Below are positions 1 to 7,987 of a DNA stretch of 64,000 bases, in pieces. The notes under the pieces are model-generated. The model did not search any database and was not told the origin of the DNA. It was given only the letters and a program-made list of their open reading frames with translations. The position numbers were made by a program, and so were the translations under genes. Every line of letters starts with the position of its first letter. Within the stretch, counting starts at the first letter, position 1. This stretch comes from Thermohalobaculum xanthum (GTDB lineage Bacteria > Pseudomonadota > Alphaproteobacteria > Rhodobacterales > Rhodobacteraceae), in the NCBI RefSeq assembly GCF_016623495.1, contig NZ_JAEHHL010000001.1, positions 496,001 through 560,000 of the forward strand. The letters are read 5' to 3'.

Positions 1-1201
1 CGCGCCGGTACGGCCGGTCCGATGGCCGCGTGAGGTCCGCGAGGTTCTGCTCGGTCGCAAGCCGCTGGATGTCTTCGGGATCGCCCTCGAGCAGCAGCGT
101 GTCACCGACGCGAATGCGGACCTCGTCCAGCACCGGCCCCACCCGCTCGGCCCGACGATGCAACGCGAGCGGATAGACGCCATAGCGCCGCCGCAGACGC
201 AGATCACCGATCAGCCTGCCGACCAGCTTGCAGTCGGGGGTGATCAGGGCCTCGACCGTGACCGTGGACTTCTGCCCGATCGGATCGATCTGGCCCAGAA
301 GCGACAGTGACTTGTTGTCGCGAAGACTGAGGAGCTCGTTCACGCCCGTCCGGATGACGACGCGATCGCCAGCGGCCAGCTCGACCGACTGCATCGCGCG
401 ACGCAGCGAGAGATCGCCCCGAATGACGTCGATCACGGTCATGCCCGACCGGGTGAAATGCCCGACCTCGAGAACCTTCCGCCCGATCAGCGTCGATCCC
501 TCGGGGATGACGACCTCGGTGAAGAATTTGAGCTTCTTCCGCTCGCTGAGGAAGTCGATCATCGCGTCGCGGCGGGGCAGGAAACGGGGCGCCGCCCAGA
601 TGATGAAGGTCATCGAGACGGCGACGACGATCAGCGCGACGGGTGTGACCTCGAAGAGCCCGAAAGGCTTCAGCCCTTGGGACCGCGCGACACCGTCGAC
701 CAGCAGGTTGGTCGAGGTGCCGATCAGGGTGCACATGCCCCCCAGGATCGCGGCATACGAGAGCGGGATCAGCACCTGGCTCCCCGTCACGCGGAGCGCG
801 TGCGCCGTTCGGATCGCCACGGGGATCAGCATGACCACGACGGGCGTGTTGTTCATGAACGCCGAGGCGCCGACCGTGAACCCCGCAAACCCCGCAACCA
901 CCCGCTTCGGCTTGGTCTCGGCGCGCGAAGCGATGCCACGGCTGAACGCGTCGAGCGCCCCGGTCCGGACGAGCGCGCCCGAGAGAATGAACATCGCCCC
1001 GATCGTCAAGGGCGCCGGGTTGGAGAACACGTCCAGCATGTCCGAGGTATCCAGCACGCCCAGCGCCAGAAGCACCGCCGCCCCGCAAATCGCCACGACC
1101 TCGGGTGGATACCGTTCGGTGCAGAAGAGCCCGAACATCGCGGCGATGACGATCAGCGTCGCCAGCGCGGGCCAGAGGCTCGGGTCGGTGAGGCTTGTCA
1201 T
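1..1201 (-). CDS. DASS/SLC13-type anion transporter with RCK_C domains (partial, C-terminus off window)
   Basis: This is an inner-membrane sodium/carboxylate or sulfate-type permease of the DASS (SLC13, CitT) family. Reading from an ATG at 1201 down to base 1 there is no stop, so 400 residues are visible and the C-terminus lies outside the window. The N-terminal half holds several hydrophobic helices. It also holds the two Ser/Asn-Thr signatures expected of the family: FMNNTP near residue 115 and GTSTN near residue 160. From about residue 235 the chain becomes soluble and contains two regulatory-type RCK_C (TrkA_C) segments, with GSTLIGR and CKLVGRL motifs opening them. That arrangement is typical of the roughly 590-residue bacterial members. 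The gene follows ymdB in the same direction after about 190 bases. The substrate cannot be told from sequence. Frame and family are clear. Confidence 0.85.
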   Translation of the reverse strand, partial: MTSLTDPSLWPALATLIVIAAMFGLFCTERYPPEVVAICGAAVLLALGVLDTSDMLDVFSNPAPLTIGAMFILSGALVRTGALDAFSRGIASRAETKPKRVVAGFAGFTVGASAFMNNTPVVVMLIPVAIRTAHALRVTGSQVLIPLSYAAILGGMCTLIGTSTNLLVDGVARSQGLKPFGLFEVTPVALIVVAVSMTFIIWAAPRFLPRRDAMIDFLSERKKLKFFTEVVIPEGSTLIGRKVLEVGHFTRSGMTVIDVIRGDLSLRRAMQSVELAAGDRVVIRTGVNELLSLRDNKSLSLLGQIDPIGQKSTVTVEALITPDCKLVGRLIGDLRLRRRYGVYPLALHRRAERVGPVLDEVRIRVGDTLLLEGDPEDIQRLATEQNLADLTRPSDRPYRR

Positions 1202-1229
1202 TCGGGGGCGGATCCTTTGGCGCTCGGGC

Positions 1230-1245
1230 CCGGGCGCGCGCCCGG
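1230..1245. repeat. 16-bp perfect GC palindrome between ymdB and the DASS transporter gene
   Basis: CCGGGCGCGCGCCCGG is self-complementary. It lies in the gap just upstream of the transporter start (minus strand). It could fold as a short hairpin in the transcript or simply reflect GC-rich sequence. No T-tract follows on either strand, so I do not call it a terminator. Confidence 0.4.
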
Positions 1246-1387
1246 AGATGCTGGCGTCATGAACGCGGCGGGGCATTGATCCCCGCGTCCGATTCAGGAT
1301 TAGCGCGCTCGGAGCAACGATAGAAGTGGAAAACCCAAGGAGCCGGGTTCCGGTGCATCATCGCCCGGGTCGAATTCGCACCCCGCG

Positions 1388-2206
1388 TCACGCGCCGATA
1401 TCCGTGCGCGCGAGATGCCCGCCAATCCGGATGGGCTGGACTTTTCGCGCAAGGCCCGTCCGATCGTCGGTATCGACCAGCGTCCCACAGATCGTGGCTT
1501 CCCCCAAGGCGGGCTCGAACCGTGTGGTGCTCATGCCGGTGATGAAGCGGCGCAACGGCTCGACCTTGTCCATGCCGATGACCGAGTCGTAATCGCCGCA
1601 CATGCCGGCATCGGTCTGGTAGGCGGTGCCGCGCGAGAGGATCATGGCATCGGCGGTGGGCACATGCGTATGTGTGCCGACCACGAGGCTGGCGCGGCCA
1701 TCGCACCAATGTCCGACCGCCATCTTCTCCGACGTTGCCTCGGCATGGATCTCGACCACCGCGGCATCGACCGCCCCGCCCAGCGGGGCCTGCCGCAGAA
1801 CCGGCTCGAGCGCCGAGAAGGGGTCGTCATATGGCTTGTTCATGAAAATGCGCCCGAGCGCACAGGCAACGAGCACCTTGCGCCCACGGGTCGCCTCGAA
1901 CACGCCTGCGCCGCGGCCCGGAGCCTCGCGCGCGATGTTCAGCGGACGCAGGAGCCGCGGCTCGCGCTCGACATGGGTCAGCATTTCCCGCTGATCGAAC
2001 GCGTGGTCACCCAGCGTCACGACATCTGCACCCGCGGCCAGCAGCTCGTCGGCGATCGAGGAGGTGAGACCGAAACCCGAGGCCGCGTTCTCCGCGTTGA
2101 CCACGACAAAGTCGAGCCGCCAATCCTTGCGCAGGGCCGGAAGCGCGTCGATCACGGCGCTCCGCCCTGCCCGTCCGACAAGGTCTCCGAGGAAGAGCAG
2201 CCGCAT
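1388..2206 (-). CDS. ymdB: YmdB-family metallophosphoesterase (TIGR00282)
   Basis: This is a 272-residue calcineurin-like phosphoesterase of the YmdB/TIGR00282 family; characterised members hydrolyse 2',3'-cyclic nucleotides in the cytoplasm. The di-metal motifs run in order: GDLVG at 7-11, NAEN at 37-40, GDHAFD at 66-71, EIHAEATSEK at 152-161 and GTHTHVPTAD at 177-186. The length matches the usual 260-275 residues. The ATG overlaps the stop of the upstream cyclo-ligase gene as TGATG, so the two are translationally coupled. The physiological role is inferred from the family; the fold assignment is secure. Confidence 0.93.
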   Translation of the reverse strand: MRLLFLGDLVGRAGRSAVIDALPALRKDWRLDFVVVNAENAASGFGLTSSIADELLAAGADVVTLGDHAFDQREMLTHVEREPRLLRPLNIAREAPGRGAGVFEATRGRKVLVACALGRIFMNKPYDDPFSALEPVLRQAPLGGAVDAAVVEIHAEATSEKMAVGHWCDGRASLVVGTHTHVPTADAMILSRGTAYQTDAGMCGDYDSVIGMDKVEPLRRFITGMSTTRFEPALGEATICGTLVDTDDRTGLARKVQPIRIGGHLARTDIGA

Positions 2207-2811
2207 CAGGCGGCCTCCGGCCGGATCACCGAGGCTTCGGTCACGATGGCATCGAGCCGCTGATCCGTGGGCTCATCCGGGATCTGCGCCATCTCCTGAG
2301 CCGAATACGCCAGGCCAACGGCCATGGTCGGGCCCGAAGGTCTAAGTTTGGCAAGGGTCCGGTCGTAAAAGCCGCCGCCATACCCGAGGCGCCTGCAGGC
2401 GCGGTCAAAGGCCACCAGCGGCGCGATCAGCAGGCTGGGAACAAGCCACTCGCCCTGCGCCGGAACCTCGGCACCGAAGGCCCCTTCCACCATCTCGCAT
2501 CCTGGCGTCCACTCGCGGAACGACAAGGGCAAGCCCGCCCCCTCGATCACCGGCACGCACAGGCGATGCCCACGCGCGACCAGCGCCTCCATCAGCGGGG
2601 TCGGATCGATCTCCGTGCGGATCGGTCGGTATCCCGAGATGATGTGATGCCCTGCCGCGAGCCCATCCCGCTGAAAGCGCGCGGCAGCGGCTGCCGCCGC
2701 GTCGGCCGCGCTCGCGGCATGGGCAACCTTGCGTGCGGCAAAGGCTTCGCGGCGCAAACGCGCCTTCGCGTCCACAGGATCGGCAGGTGTCTCGCTCAGG
2801 GCTTGGGTCAT
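2206..2811 (-). CDS. 5-formyltetrahydrofolate cyclo-ligase
   Basis: This 201-residue cytoplasmic enzyme converts 5-formyl-THF to 5,10-methenyl-THF using ATP. The hallmark GYGGGFYDRTL motif is at residues 143-153. Upstream of it lies the conserved region with RTEIDP and CVPVIE that forms the folate/ATP pocket. Length is normal for the YgfA/5-FCL family. The gene lies directly downstream of a 6S RNA element and upstream of ymdB. The 6S RNA-ygfA linkage is common in proteobacteria and supports both calls. The stop codon shares a base with the ymdB start. Confidence 0.95.
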   Translation of the reverse strand: MTQALSETPADPVDAKARLRREAFAARKVAHAASAADAAAAAAARFQRDGLAAGHHIISGYRPIRTEIDPTPLMEALVARGHRLCVPVIEGAGLPLSFREWTPGCEMVEGAFGAEVPAQGEWLVPSLLIAPLVAFDRACRRLGYGGGFYDRTLAKLRPSGPTMAVGLAYSAQEMAQIPDEPTDQRLDAIVTEASVIRPEAA

Positions 2812-2869
2812 GCTTCCGCGTAGCGCGGCGATGCGCCCACGGCAAGAAGAAGAGGTGGCGGGCCCGTCG

Positions 2870-3015
2870 CGACCGTGAAGGTTTCAGATCCTCGCGAGCC
2901 TGGATAACCAGGTGGGCGCCAGTTACGCGAGACCACGGTCAAGCGCAGAGCCAGCTCCCGCGAAGATGCTTAGGCCACCAGGAAACTGTCCTCGCACGAG
3001 AAGGATAGCACCCGC
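2870..3015 (-). ncRNA. ssrS: 6S RNA (SsrS)
   Basis: The gap between zapA and the 5-FCL gene holds a long imperfect hairpin read on the minus strand. Outer arms near 3003-2991 (ATCCTTCTCGTGCGAG) and 2901-2886 (GGCTCGCGAGGATC) pair. A second helix joins TCCTGGTGGCC (near 2985-2975) to GCGCCCACCTGG (near 2920-2909). A G-rich central region with GAGCTGGCTCTGCGC and the GCGCCCACC element resembles alphaproteobacterial 6S RNA as I remember it. The position between zapA and the ygfA homologue is the conserved genomic location. 6S RNA sequesters the housekeeping RNA polymerase in stationary phase. Ends are approximate; a covariance-model search would settle them. Confidence 0.75.
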
Positions 3016-3067
3016 CGAGACCAGATGTAGGATAGCTGCCGCGCGCTGAAAAGACCTGATTTCGAAC

Positions 3068-3469
3068 TCAGCTACCGCCGCCGTCGAGCGGAAGGCTCGG
3101 TGCGGGCGTCACCACTTCGGCCAGCGCCTCGAGACGCGCCGCAAGATCCGCGATCTCGGATTCTAGGCTCGCCTCGCGTTCCTTCGAGAAGAGATCACTG
3201 CCGGCATCGCGCTGCTCGGCCTGTTTCTTGGTCTCAGAAAGCTTGCGCCCGAGCGCCGCGATCTCCTTCTCGGCGTCATGCAGCCTGTCCGCGACCATGA
3301 GCGCGCTCATGAGCATCAGCCGCCCCTCGGGCATCTGCCCCATTCCACGGGCCAGGCGCCGGGCCTCAGCGTCGATCCGCGCGCACAGCGCCGCGAGATG
3401 CTCTTCCTCGCCATTCTCGCAGGCAAGGCGGTAGCTTCGCCCTCCGACGTCAACCGTTACCTCAGCCAT
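3068..3469 (-). CDS. zapA: Cell division protein ZapA
   Basis: This 133-residue cytoplasmic protein bundles FtsZ filaments at the division site. The N-terminal globular part starts MAEVTVDVGGRSYRLAC, the usual ZapA opening. The C-terminal half (about 65-125) is a long coiled coil rich in Glu and Lys. I chose the ATG at 3469 because the family begins there and a GGGGGGA ribosome site precedes it; a longer frame upstream has no such support. The start overlaps by 8 bases the stop of a small coiled-coil gene, so the two are coupled. 6S RNA follows downstream on the same strand. Confidence 0.92.
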   Translation of the reverse strand: MAEVTVDVGGRSYRLACENGEEEHLAALCARIDAEARRLARGMGQMPEGRLMLMSALMVADRLHDAEKEIAALGRKLSETKKQAEQRDAGSDLFSKEREASLESEIADLAARLEALAEVVTPAPSLPLDGGGS

Positions 3470-3740
3470 GACGTCCCCCCTGCTCGCCCGCAACTGCACG
3501 CAGATCGCCAAGCGCCGCGCGAACCGCCTCGGCGGCCTCCGTGCGAAGCTCGGCATCCTCCGCAACCTGGCGCTCGAGGCGTTCGACCTCGGCTGCGAGA
3601 CGGTCGCGCTCCGCCACGAGGGCGGCGATACGGCCGCCGGCCTCTCCGCCGCTGGCAGAGGAACCACTATCGCCCACAGCGCGCTCCAGTTGCTCAAGCG
3701 CTGCCGTCAGCCTCCCGACCGCTTCTTCCAGTTTCGCCAT
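3462..3740 (-). CDS. Small coiled-coil protein upstream of zapA
   Basis: This 92-residue protein is made almost wholly of heptad-like helix: an early segment MAKLEEAVGRL, a short Gly/Ser break near 27-36, then a long Leu/Glu/Arg helix to about 80. The ATG at 3740 is preferred over one at 3746 because GGAG lies 6 bases upstream of it but touches the other. It is translationally coupled to zapA by overlap. Small coiled-coil proteins next to zapA are common in alphaproteobacteria (DUF4164-like). A role with ZapA in division is an inference from position. Confidence 0.75.
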   Translation of the reverse strand: MAKLEEAVGRLTAALEQLERAVGDSGSSASGGEAGGRIAALVAERDRLAAEVERLERQVAEDAELRTEAAEAVRAALGDLRAVAGEQGGRHG

Positions 3741-3957
3741 TCGCATCTCCTGCGCGCTGCCGATCGGATCGGTGGCCGACGCCCAGCATCGTGTCAGGGA
3801 TCGCTTCTATGTTCCTGACCGGCGCTCGCGAATCGGTCTGACCCGACATGCTCAGAATGCAGTATCCCCAAGCACGCGATGCATGCAAACCAGCGCGACT
3901 CGCGTCCACCTCGGCGAGTCGCTTGACATTGCCCGACGGGCCGGGGTCACTGGCGGC

Positions 3958-4740
3958 ATGCGCATCGCGACTTTCAACATCAATGGCATCAAGGCACGCA
4001 TCGAGTCGCTGACCGAGTGGCTGACAGATACGAGCCCGGACGTCGTGCTCCTTCAGGAGCTGAAGTCCGTCGATGAGAACGTCCCGCGCGGCCCGATCGA
4101 GGACCTCGGCTACAATGTCGAGACGCACGGCCAGAAGGGCTTCAACGGCGTTGCGATCCTTTCTAAGTTCCCGATTGAAGATGTCGAGCGCGGGCTTCCC
4201 GGCGACGAGAGCGACGAGCAGGCACGGTGGATCGAAGGCACGGTCGTCGGGCCGAAGACCGCGCTCCGGCTTTGCGGGCTCTACCTCCCCAATGGAAACC
4301 CGGCCCCGGGGCCAAAGTACGACTACAAGCTGGCATGGATGGAGCGCCTAAAGAATCGCGCCCAGTCAATTATAAAACAAGAAGAAACTTGCATCGTCGC
4401 CGGCGATTTCAATGTCATCCCCGAGCGCCGGGACGCAGCGCGCCCCGATGCCTGGGTCAAGGACGCCTTGTTCCTGCCCGACACCCGCAATGCGTGGCGG
4501 CGGATTGTGAATCTCGGATTTCACGACGCGACCCGCGAGGTGACCCAGGACGACGGGGTATTCAGTTTCTGGGACTACCAGGCCGGGGCCTGGCAGAAGG
4601 ATGACGGGATCCGCATCGACCACATTCTGCTCACGCCGCAAGCAGCGGACCGGCTGGTCGCGGCGGGGATCGACAAGGACGTTCGCGGCCGGGAAAAACC
4701 GTCGGACCACGTTCCCGTCTGGGTCGAACTCGACGTCTGA
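3958..4740 (+). CDS. xthA: Exodeoxyribonuclease III
   Basis: This 260-residue member of the exonuclease-endonuclease-phosphatase family is the AP endonuclease/3'-exonuclease of base-excision repair. Metal and catalytic motifs are present in order: FNING at 6-10, LLQELK with Glu34, GDFNVIP around residue 145, RIDHILLTP near 218-226 and SDHVPVW at the C-terminus. The open frame extends upstream to 3541, but that part is the antisense of the coiled-coil gene and has no ribosome site. The ATG at 3958 gives the family start MRIATFNINGIKAR. It is divergent from the zapA operon and convergent with the lipoprotein gene. Confidence 0.95.
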   Translation: MRIATFNINGIKARIESLTEWLTDTSPDVVLLQELKSVDENVPRGPIEDLGYNVETHGQKGFNGVAILSKFPIEDVERGLPGDESDEQARWIEGTVVGPKTALRLCGLYLPNGNPAPGPKYDYKLAWMERLKNRAQSIIKQEETCIVAGDFNVIPERRDAARPDAWVKDALFLPDTRNAWRRIVNLGFHDATREVTQDDGVFSFWDYQAGAWQKDDGIRIDHILLTPQAADRLVAAGIDKDVRGREKPSDHVPVWVELDV

Positions 4741-4748
4741 TCCGGCAT

Positions 4749-4768
4749 CGCCGCCACCTTGGGCGGCG
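4749..4768. terminator. Hairpin between convergent xthA and lipoprotein gene
   Basis: CGCCGCC pairs with GGCGGCG around a 6-base loop. It lies 8 bases after the xthA stop and directly before the stop of the opposing gene. No long T-tract is present. A bidirectional GC hairpin at a convergent junction is the likely reading. Confidence 0.5.
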
Positions 4769-5767
4769 TCAGGCCCCGCTCGGGCGCCGCAGAGCGGCGG
4801 GCGCATTCTTGGGTGCCTGGGCGCTGCCGGTGTCGACACTGGCGGGTGCGGCGGGCGGTGAGGGAGCCTTGACCTCCGCCGTCACGGTCTTCGCGCGGCG
4901 CTTGCGCGGCGCTGGCTCAACCATCGGGGAAAGATAAGGCGCGATCCGCGTCGCACGTTCGTTCTCGCGATCAGGCGGCAGTGCGGCTGGCAACTCGCCG
5001 GCGACCGCCTCGAAGCGGTCGAGGCCGTTCGCAGCCCGCAGGGCACTGACTTGAGCCGCAAGCTTGCGCAGCATCGCCTCCGAACCGACCGGCCGATCGC
5101 GGAACCCGCTGACCGTTGCCATCACCATCCGGCCGTTGACCTCGACGAACGCACGCCAGAAAGCCGGCGCCAACAGTGGCGACGCGTCTTCGCTTCGATC
5201 CCGGACCAGCACGTAGAGCGTGTCGCCGACGATGCGGGTTTCCTCGATCTCGACCATCGTGGCGTCGCCCCCGCGGCCAAGCTGTGCCTTCCCTTCGACG
5301 GTTTCGAGATAGGCCCGGAGATTCCCGACGGCCTCGCTTCCCCCGCCCTCGTCGTCATCCATCGGCGCGCCCGAAACCGAAACCGTAATGACGCCGGGAA
5401 ACGCCGGCGGAAGCTCGATCTCGATGGCGTCCGAGGTCACGGGCAACAGAGCAGCGGCATGCTCGATCACGCAGTCCGAGATGATCAGGAACGCGAGACT
5501 GGACGAGACCTCGATCGAATCCCTCGCAATGCAGGACCCCGGCGCCGGTTCGACGATCACGCGGCGACCACGCGCGGCAAGCACCGCCTTCTCGGGCGAT
5601 GCCGAGACCACGGCGAAACCGCGGATCGCTCGGATCCGCTCGAGTTCAGCGTCGAGCCCGCTCTCACCGACCGCGAGACATCCCGAGAGCGCCAGTGCCA
5701 CGGAAGCCGAAAGCGCGAGGTGCCGCGCGCGGGAACGCCCCGCGCGGCACAGTTCAGAGGTCGGCAT
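4769..5767 (-). CDS. Predicted lipoprotein of unknown function downstream of ilvD
   Basis: This 332-residue protein has a lipoprotein signal: a basic N-terminus, a hydrophobic core ending LALSGC with Cys29 as the lipidation site, and no further membrane segment. The middle (about 35-245) is mixed alpha/beta and predicted periplasmic. It contains [10 protein letters not shown] and [11 protein letters not shown], the latter suggesting a beta-sheet domain. The tail from about 285 is Ala/Pro/Lys-rich and probably disordered. The ATG overlaps the end of ilvD by 14 bases, so it may be read through from ilvD. I do not recognise a named domain. Similar lipoproteins occur in Rhodobacterales, but I cannot assign a function. 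Confidence 0.75.
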   Translation of the reverse strand: MPTSELCRAGRSRARHLALSASVALALSGCLAVGESGLDAELERIRAIRGFAVVSASPEKAVLAARGRRVIVEPAPGSCIARDSIEVSSSLAFLIISDCVIEHAAALLPVTSDAIEIELPPAFPGVITVSVSGAPMDDDEGGGSEAVGNLRAYLETVEGKAQLGRGGDATMVEIEETRIVGDTLYVLVRDRSEDASPLLAPAFWRAFVEVNGRMVMATVSGFRDRPVGSEAMLRKLAAQVSALRAANGLDRFEAVAGELPAALPPDRENERATRIAPYLSPMVEPAPRKRRAKTVTAEVKAPSPPAAPASVDTGSAQAPKNAPAALRRPSGA

Positions 5768-7487
5768 AGACGTGCCGCTCGCCGTCCTTCCCGGGATGGG
5801 TCACCGCGCCATCCTTCGCGGGCCCGACCAGCTGCGCGTATTTCCATATCGCGCCAGAGCCGTAGAAGGTCTCGCGCGGCGGTTGCTGCTTCCACGCCTT
5901 GTGGCGCTCCTTCAGCTCTTTTGCCGATAGCTTGACCTTGATCGTCCCTTTCCGGGCGTCGATCTGAATGATGTCGCCATCCTTTAAGAGCGCGATCGGG
6001 CCGCCAACCGCGGCCTCGGGCCCAACATGGCCAACGCAGAACCCGCGGGTCGCGCCCGAGAAGCGGCCATCGGTGATGAGCGCCACCTTCGAACCCATCC
6101 CCTGCCCCGAGATCGCGGCGGTCGTGGCCAGCATCTCGCGCATGCCGGGGCCACCCTTGGGCCCCTCGTTGCGGATGACGATCACCTCGCCTTCCTTGTA
6201 TTCGCGCCGCTGCACGGCGGCGAAGGCATCCTCCTCGGATTCGAAGACGCGCGCGGGCCCTTCGAATTTCAGCTTCTTCATGCCCGCGACCTTCACGATC
6301 GCGCCTTCCGGAGCCAGGTTCCCCTTGAGCCCGACGACGCCGCCCGTGGCGCTCAGCGGCTTCGACACCGGATGGATGACCTTGCCATCGGCCTCGCCTG
6401 CGATATTGGCGAGGTTCTCGGCCATGGTCTTGCCGGTGGCGGTGACGCAGTTTCCGTGGAACAGGCCGGCCTCGAGCAGCATCTTCATGACCACCGGAAT
6501 TCCGCCCACGTCGTAGAGGTCCTTTGCGACGTAGCGCCCGCCGGGCTTCAGGTCGACGAAGTAGGGCGTCTCGCGGAAGATCTGGCAGACATCGTCGAGG
6601 TCGAACTTGATCCCGGCCTCGTGCGCGATGGCCGGCAGGTGCAGGCCGGCATTGGTCGAGCCGCCGGTGCACGCGACGACGCGGGCCGCGTTCTCAAGGC
6701 TCTCGCGGGTGACCACGTCACGGGCGCGGATCCCTCGCGCGAGCAGGTTCATCACCGCCCTGCCCGACGTCTCACAATACTGGTCGCGGCTCTCGTAGGG
6801 CGCCGGCGCGCCCGACGAGTTGGGCAGCGCGAGCCCGATCGCCTCGGACACGCAGGCCATGGTGTTCGCCGTGAACTGCCCGCCGCACGATCCGGCCGAC
6901 GGGCAGGCAACCGCCTCGAGCTTCTCGAGCTCGCAGGTCGACAGCGTGCCCGCCTGATGACGGCCGACCGCCTCGAAGACGTCCTGCACGGTGACGTCCC
7001 TGCCCTCGTACCGTCCCGGCAGGATCGAGCCGCCATAGATGAAGACCGAAGGCACGTTGAGGCGAACCATCGCCATCATCATGCCCGGCAGGCTCTTGTC
7101 GCAGCCGGCAAGGCCCACGATCGCGTCATAGGCGTGGCCGCGCATCGTCAGCTCGACGGTATCCGCGATCGCCTCGCGCGACGGCAGCGACGAGCGCATC
7201 CCCTCGTGCCCCATGGCGATGCCGTCGGTCACCGTAATGGTCGTGAATTCGCGTGGCGTGCCAAGCGCTTCCTTCACGCCCAGCTTCACGGCCTGCGCCT
7301 GGCGATTGAGCGCGATGTTGCAAGGCGCGGCCTCGTTCCAGCAGGTCGCGACACCGATCAGGGGACGATGGATCTCCTCTTCGGTCAGACCCATCGCGTA
7401 GTAGTAGGAACGGTGCGGCGCGCGCTGCGGCCCCTCGGTCACGTGCCGGCTTACGAGCCTGGTCTTGTCATGCGTCTTCGCGTCCAT
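5754..7487 (-). CDS. ilvD: Dihydroxy-acid dehydratase
   Basis: This 577-residue Fe-S enzyme dehydrates 2,3-dihydroxy-isovalerate and 2,3-dihydroxy-3-methylvalerate in valine and isoleucine synthesis. Cluster cysteines are visible in [12 protein letters not shown] (Cys49), [11 protein letters not shown] (around 125) and [17 protein letters not shown] (around 195-210). The C-terminal region has [14 protein letters not shown], the swivel-domain signature. Length is that of the shorter (about 575-residue) DHAD class. It is transcribed away from the small repeat protein gene. The downstream lipoprotein gene overlaps its 3' end. Confidence 0.97.
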   Translation of the reverse strand: MDAKTHDKTRLVSRHVTEGPQRAPHRSYYYAMGLTEEEIHRPLIGVATCWNEAAPCNIALNRQAQAVKLGVKEALGTPREFTTITVTDGIAMGHEGMRSSLPSREAIADTVELTMRGHAYDAIVGLAGCDKSLPGMMMAMVRLNVPSVFIYGGSILPGRYEGRDVTVQDVFEAVGRHQAGTLSTCELEKLEAVACPSAGSCGGQFTANTMACVSEAIGLALPNSSGAPAPYESRDQYCETSGRAVMNLLARGIRARDVVTRESLENAARVVACTGGSTNAGLHLPAIAHEAGIKFDLDDVCQIFRETPYFVDLKPGGRYVAKDLYDVGGIPVVMKMLLEAGLFHGNCVTATGKTMAENLANIAGEADGKVIHPVSKPLSATGGVVGLKGNLAPEGAIVKVAGMKKLKFEGPARVFESEEDAFAAVQRREYKEGEVIVIRNEGPKGGPGMREMLATTAAISGQGMGSKVALITDGRFSGATRGFCVGHVGPEAAVGGPIALLKDGDIIQIDARKGTIKVKLSAKELKERHKAWKQQPPRETFYGSGAIWKYAQLVGPAKDGAVTHPGKDGERHVYADL

Positions 7488-7683
7488 TGGCGCGGCCTCC
7501 CCGGCGAATGTTGAGGATTTGTGAATCGGATGGCCGCGACCCTATCCGGGCGCTCGCGGCGATTCCAGCGCGTATCGCATGATGAACTGGTGCGCGGGTT
7601 TTTCACCGGGGCCGCGTCTGCTATGTTTCAACTCGAAGGCGGATCCGACGCACCGTCAAAGCAAGCAACAAAAGGATCGCACG

Positions 7684-7890
7684 ATGAGCAAGCACATCAT
7701 CGACAAACCCAAGAAGCGCGACGACGGCGCGCGCACGAAGGCCTATACCAAGATCGAGCGCGAGAGCGGTGCGGGTGGCGAGAGCGAGCAGGTCCAGACC
7801 CTCCGCCGGCAGCCGCGCACGCGCGACGACGGGCATCGGGCCGCGGAATACACCAAGATCGAACGCACCGAAGGCGACGGCGAGGAGTGA
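7684..7890 (+). CDS. Small basic/acidic disordered protein with internal duplication
   Basis: This 68-residue protein starts MSKHIIDKPKKRDDG after an AAAGGA ribosome site. The frame extends upstream, but without a site. It contains two copies of a ~16-residue unit: RDDGARTKAYTKIER near 12-26 and RDDGHRAAEYTKIER near 45-59, joined by a Gly/Gln-rich linker. It has no cysteine, no hydrophobic core and no signal peptide, so it is probably disordered in the cytoplasm. A strong hairpin terminator follows. I do not know a function. Start, Shine-Dalgarno, duplicated motif and terminator together support a real gene. Confidence 0.7.
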   Translation: MSKHIIDKPKKRDDGARTKAYTKIERESGAGGESEQVQTLRRQPRTRDDGHRAAEYTKIERTEGDGEE

Positions 7891-7927
7891 ACTGCCCGCC
7901 GCGCCATGTTGATGCGCTGATCAAGAC

Positions 7928-7961
7928 AAAGGCCCCGGAGCGACTCCGCTCCGGGGCCTTT
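7928..7961. terminator. Strong bidirectional terminator between the small repeat gene and valS
   Basis: AAAGGCCCCGGAGC pairs perfectly with GCTCCGGGGCCTTT (14 bp) around a 6-base loop. The A/T ends give a short U-tract on both strands. It sits between two convergent genes and can end both transcripts. Confidence 0.88.
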
Positions 7962-7987
7962 CACGTTCGGGATGACGAGGCGTGCGA

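Noticed and set aside
204-1279. Long frames on both strands over the DASS transporter gene
   Set aside because: They are out of frame with a clear membrane transporter that runs from 1201 to the left edge, and they are rich in Arg and His without any family pattern.
3541-3957. Upstream extension of the xthA frame
   Set aside because: It is antisense to the coiled-coil gene, has no ribosome site, and adds residues not found in exonuclease III.
5968-7514. Plus-strand frames antisense to ilvD
   Set aside because: They result from GC-rich third positions; the minus-strand product is a textbook dihydroxy-acid dehydratase.
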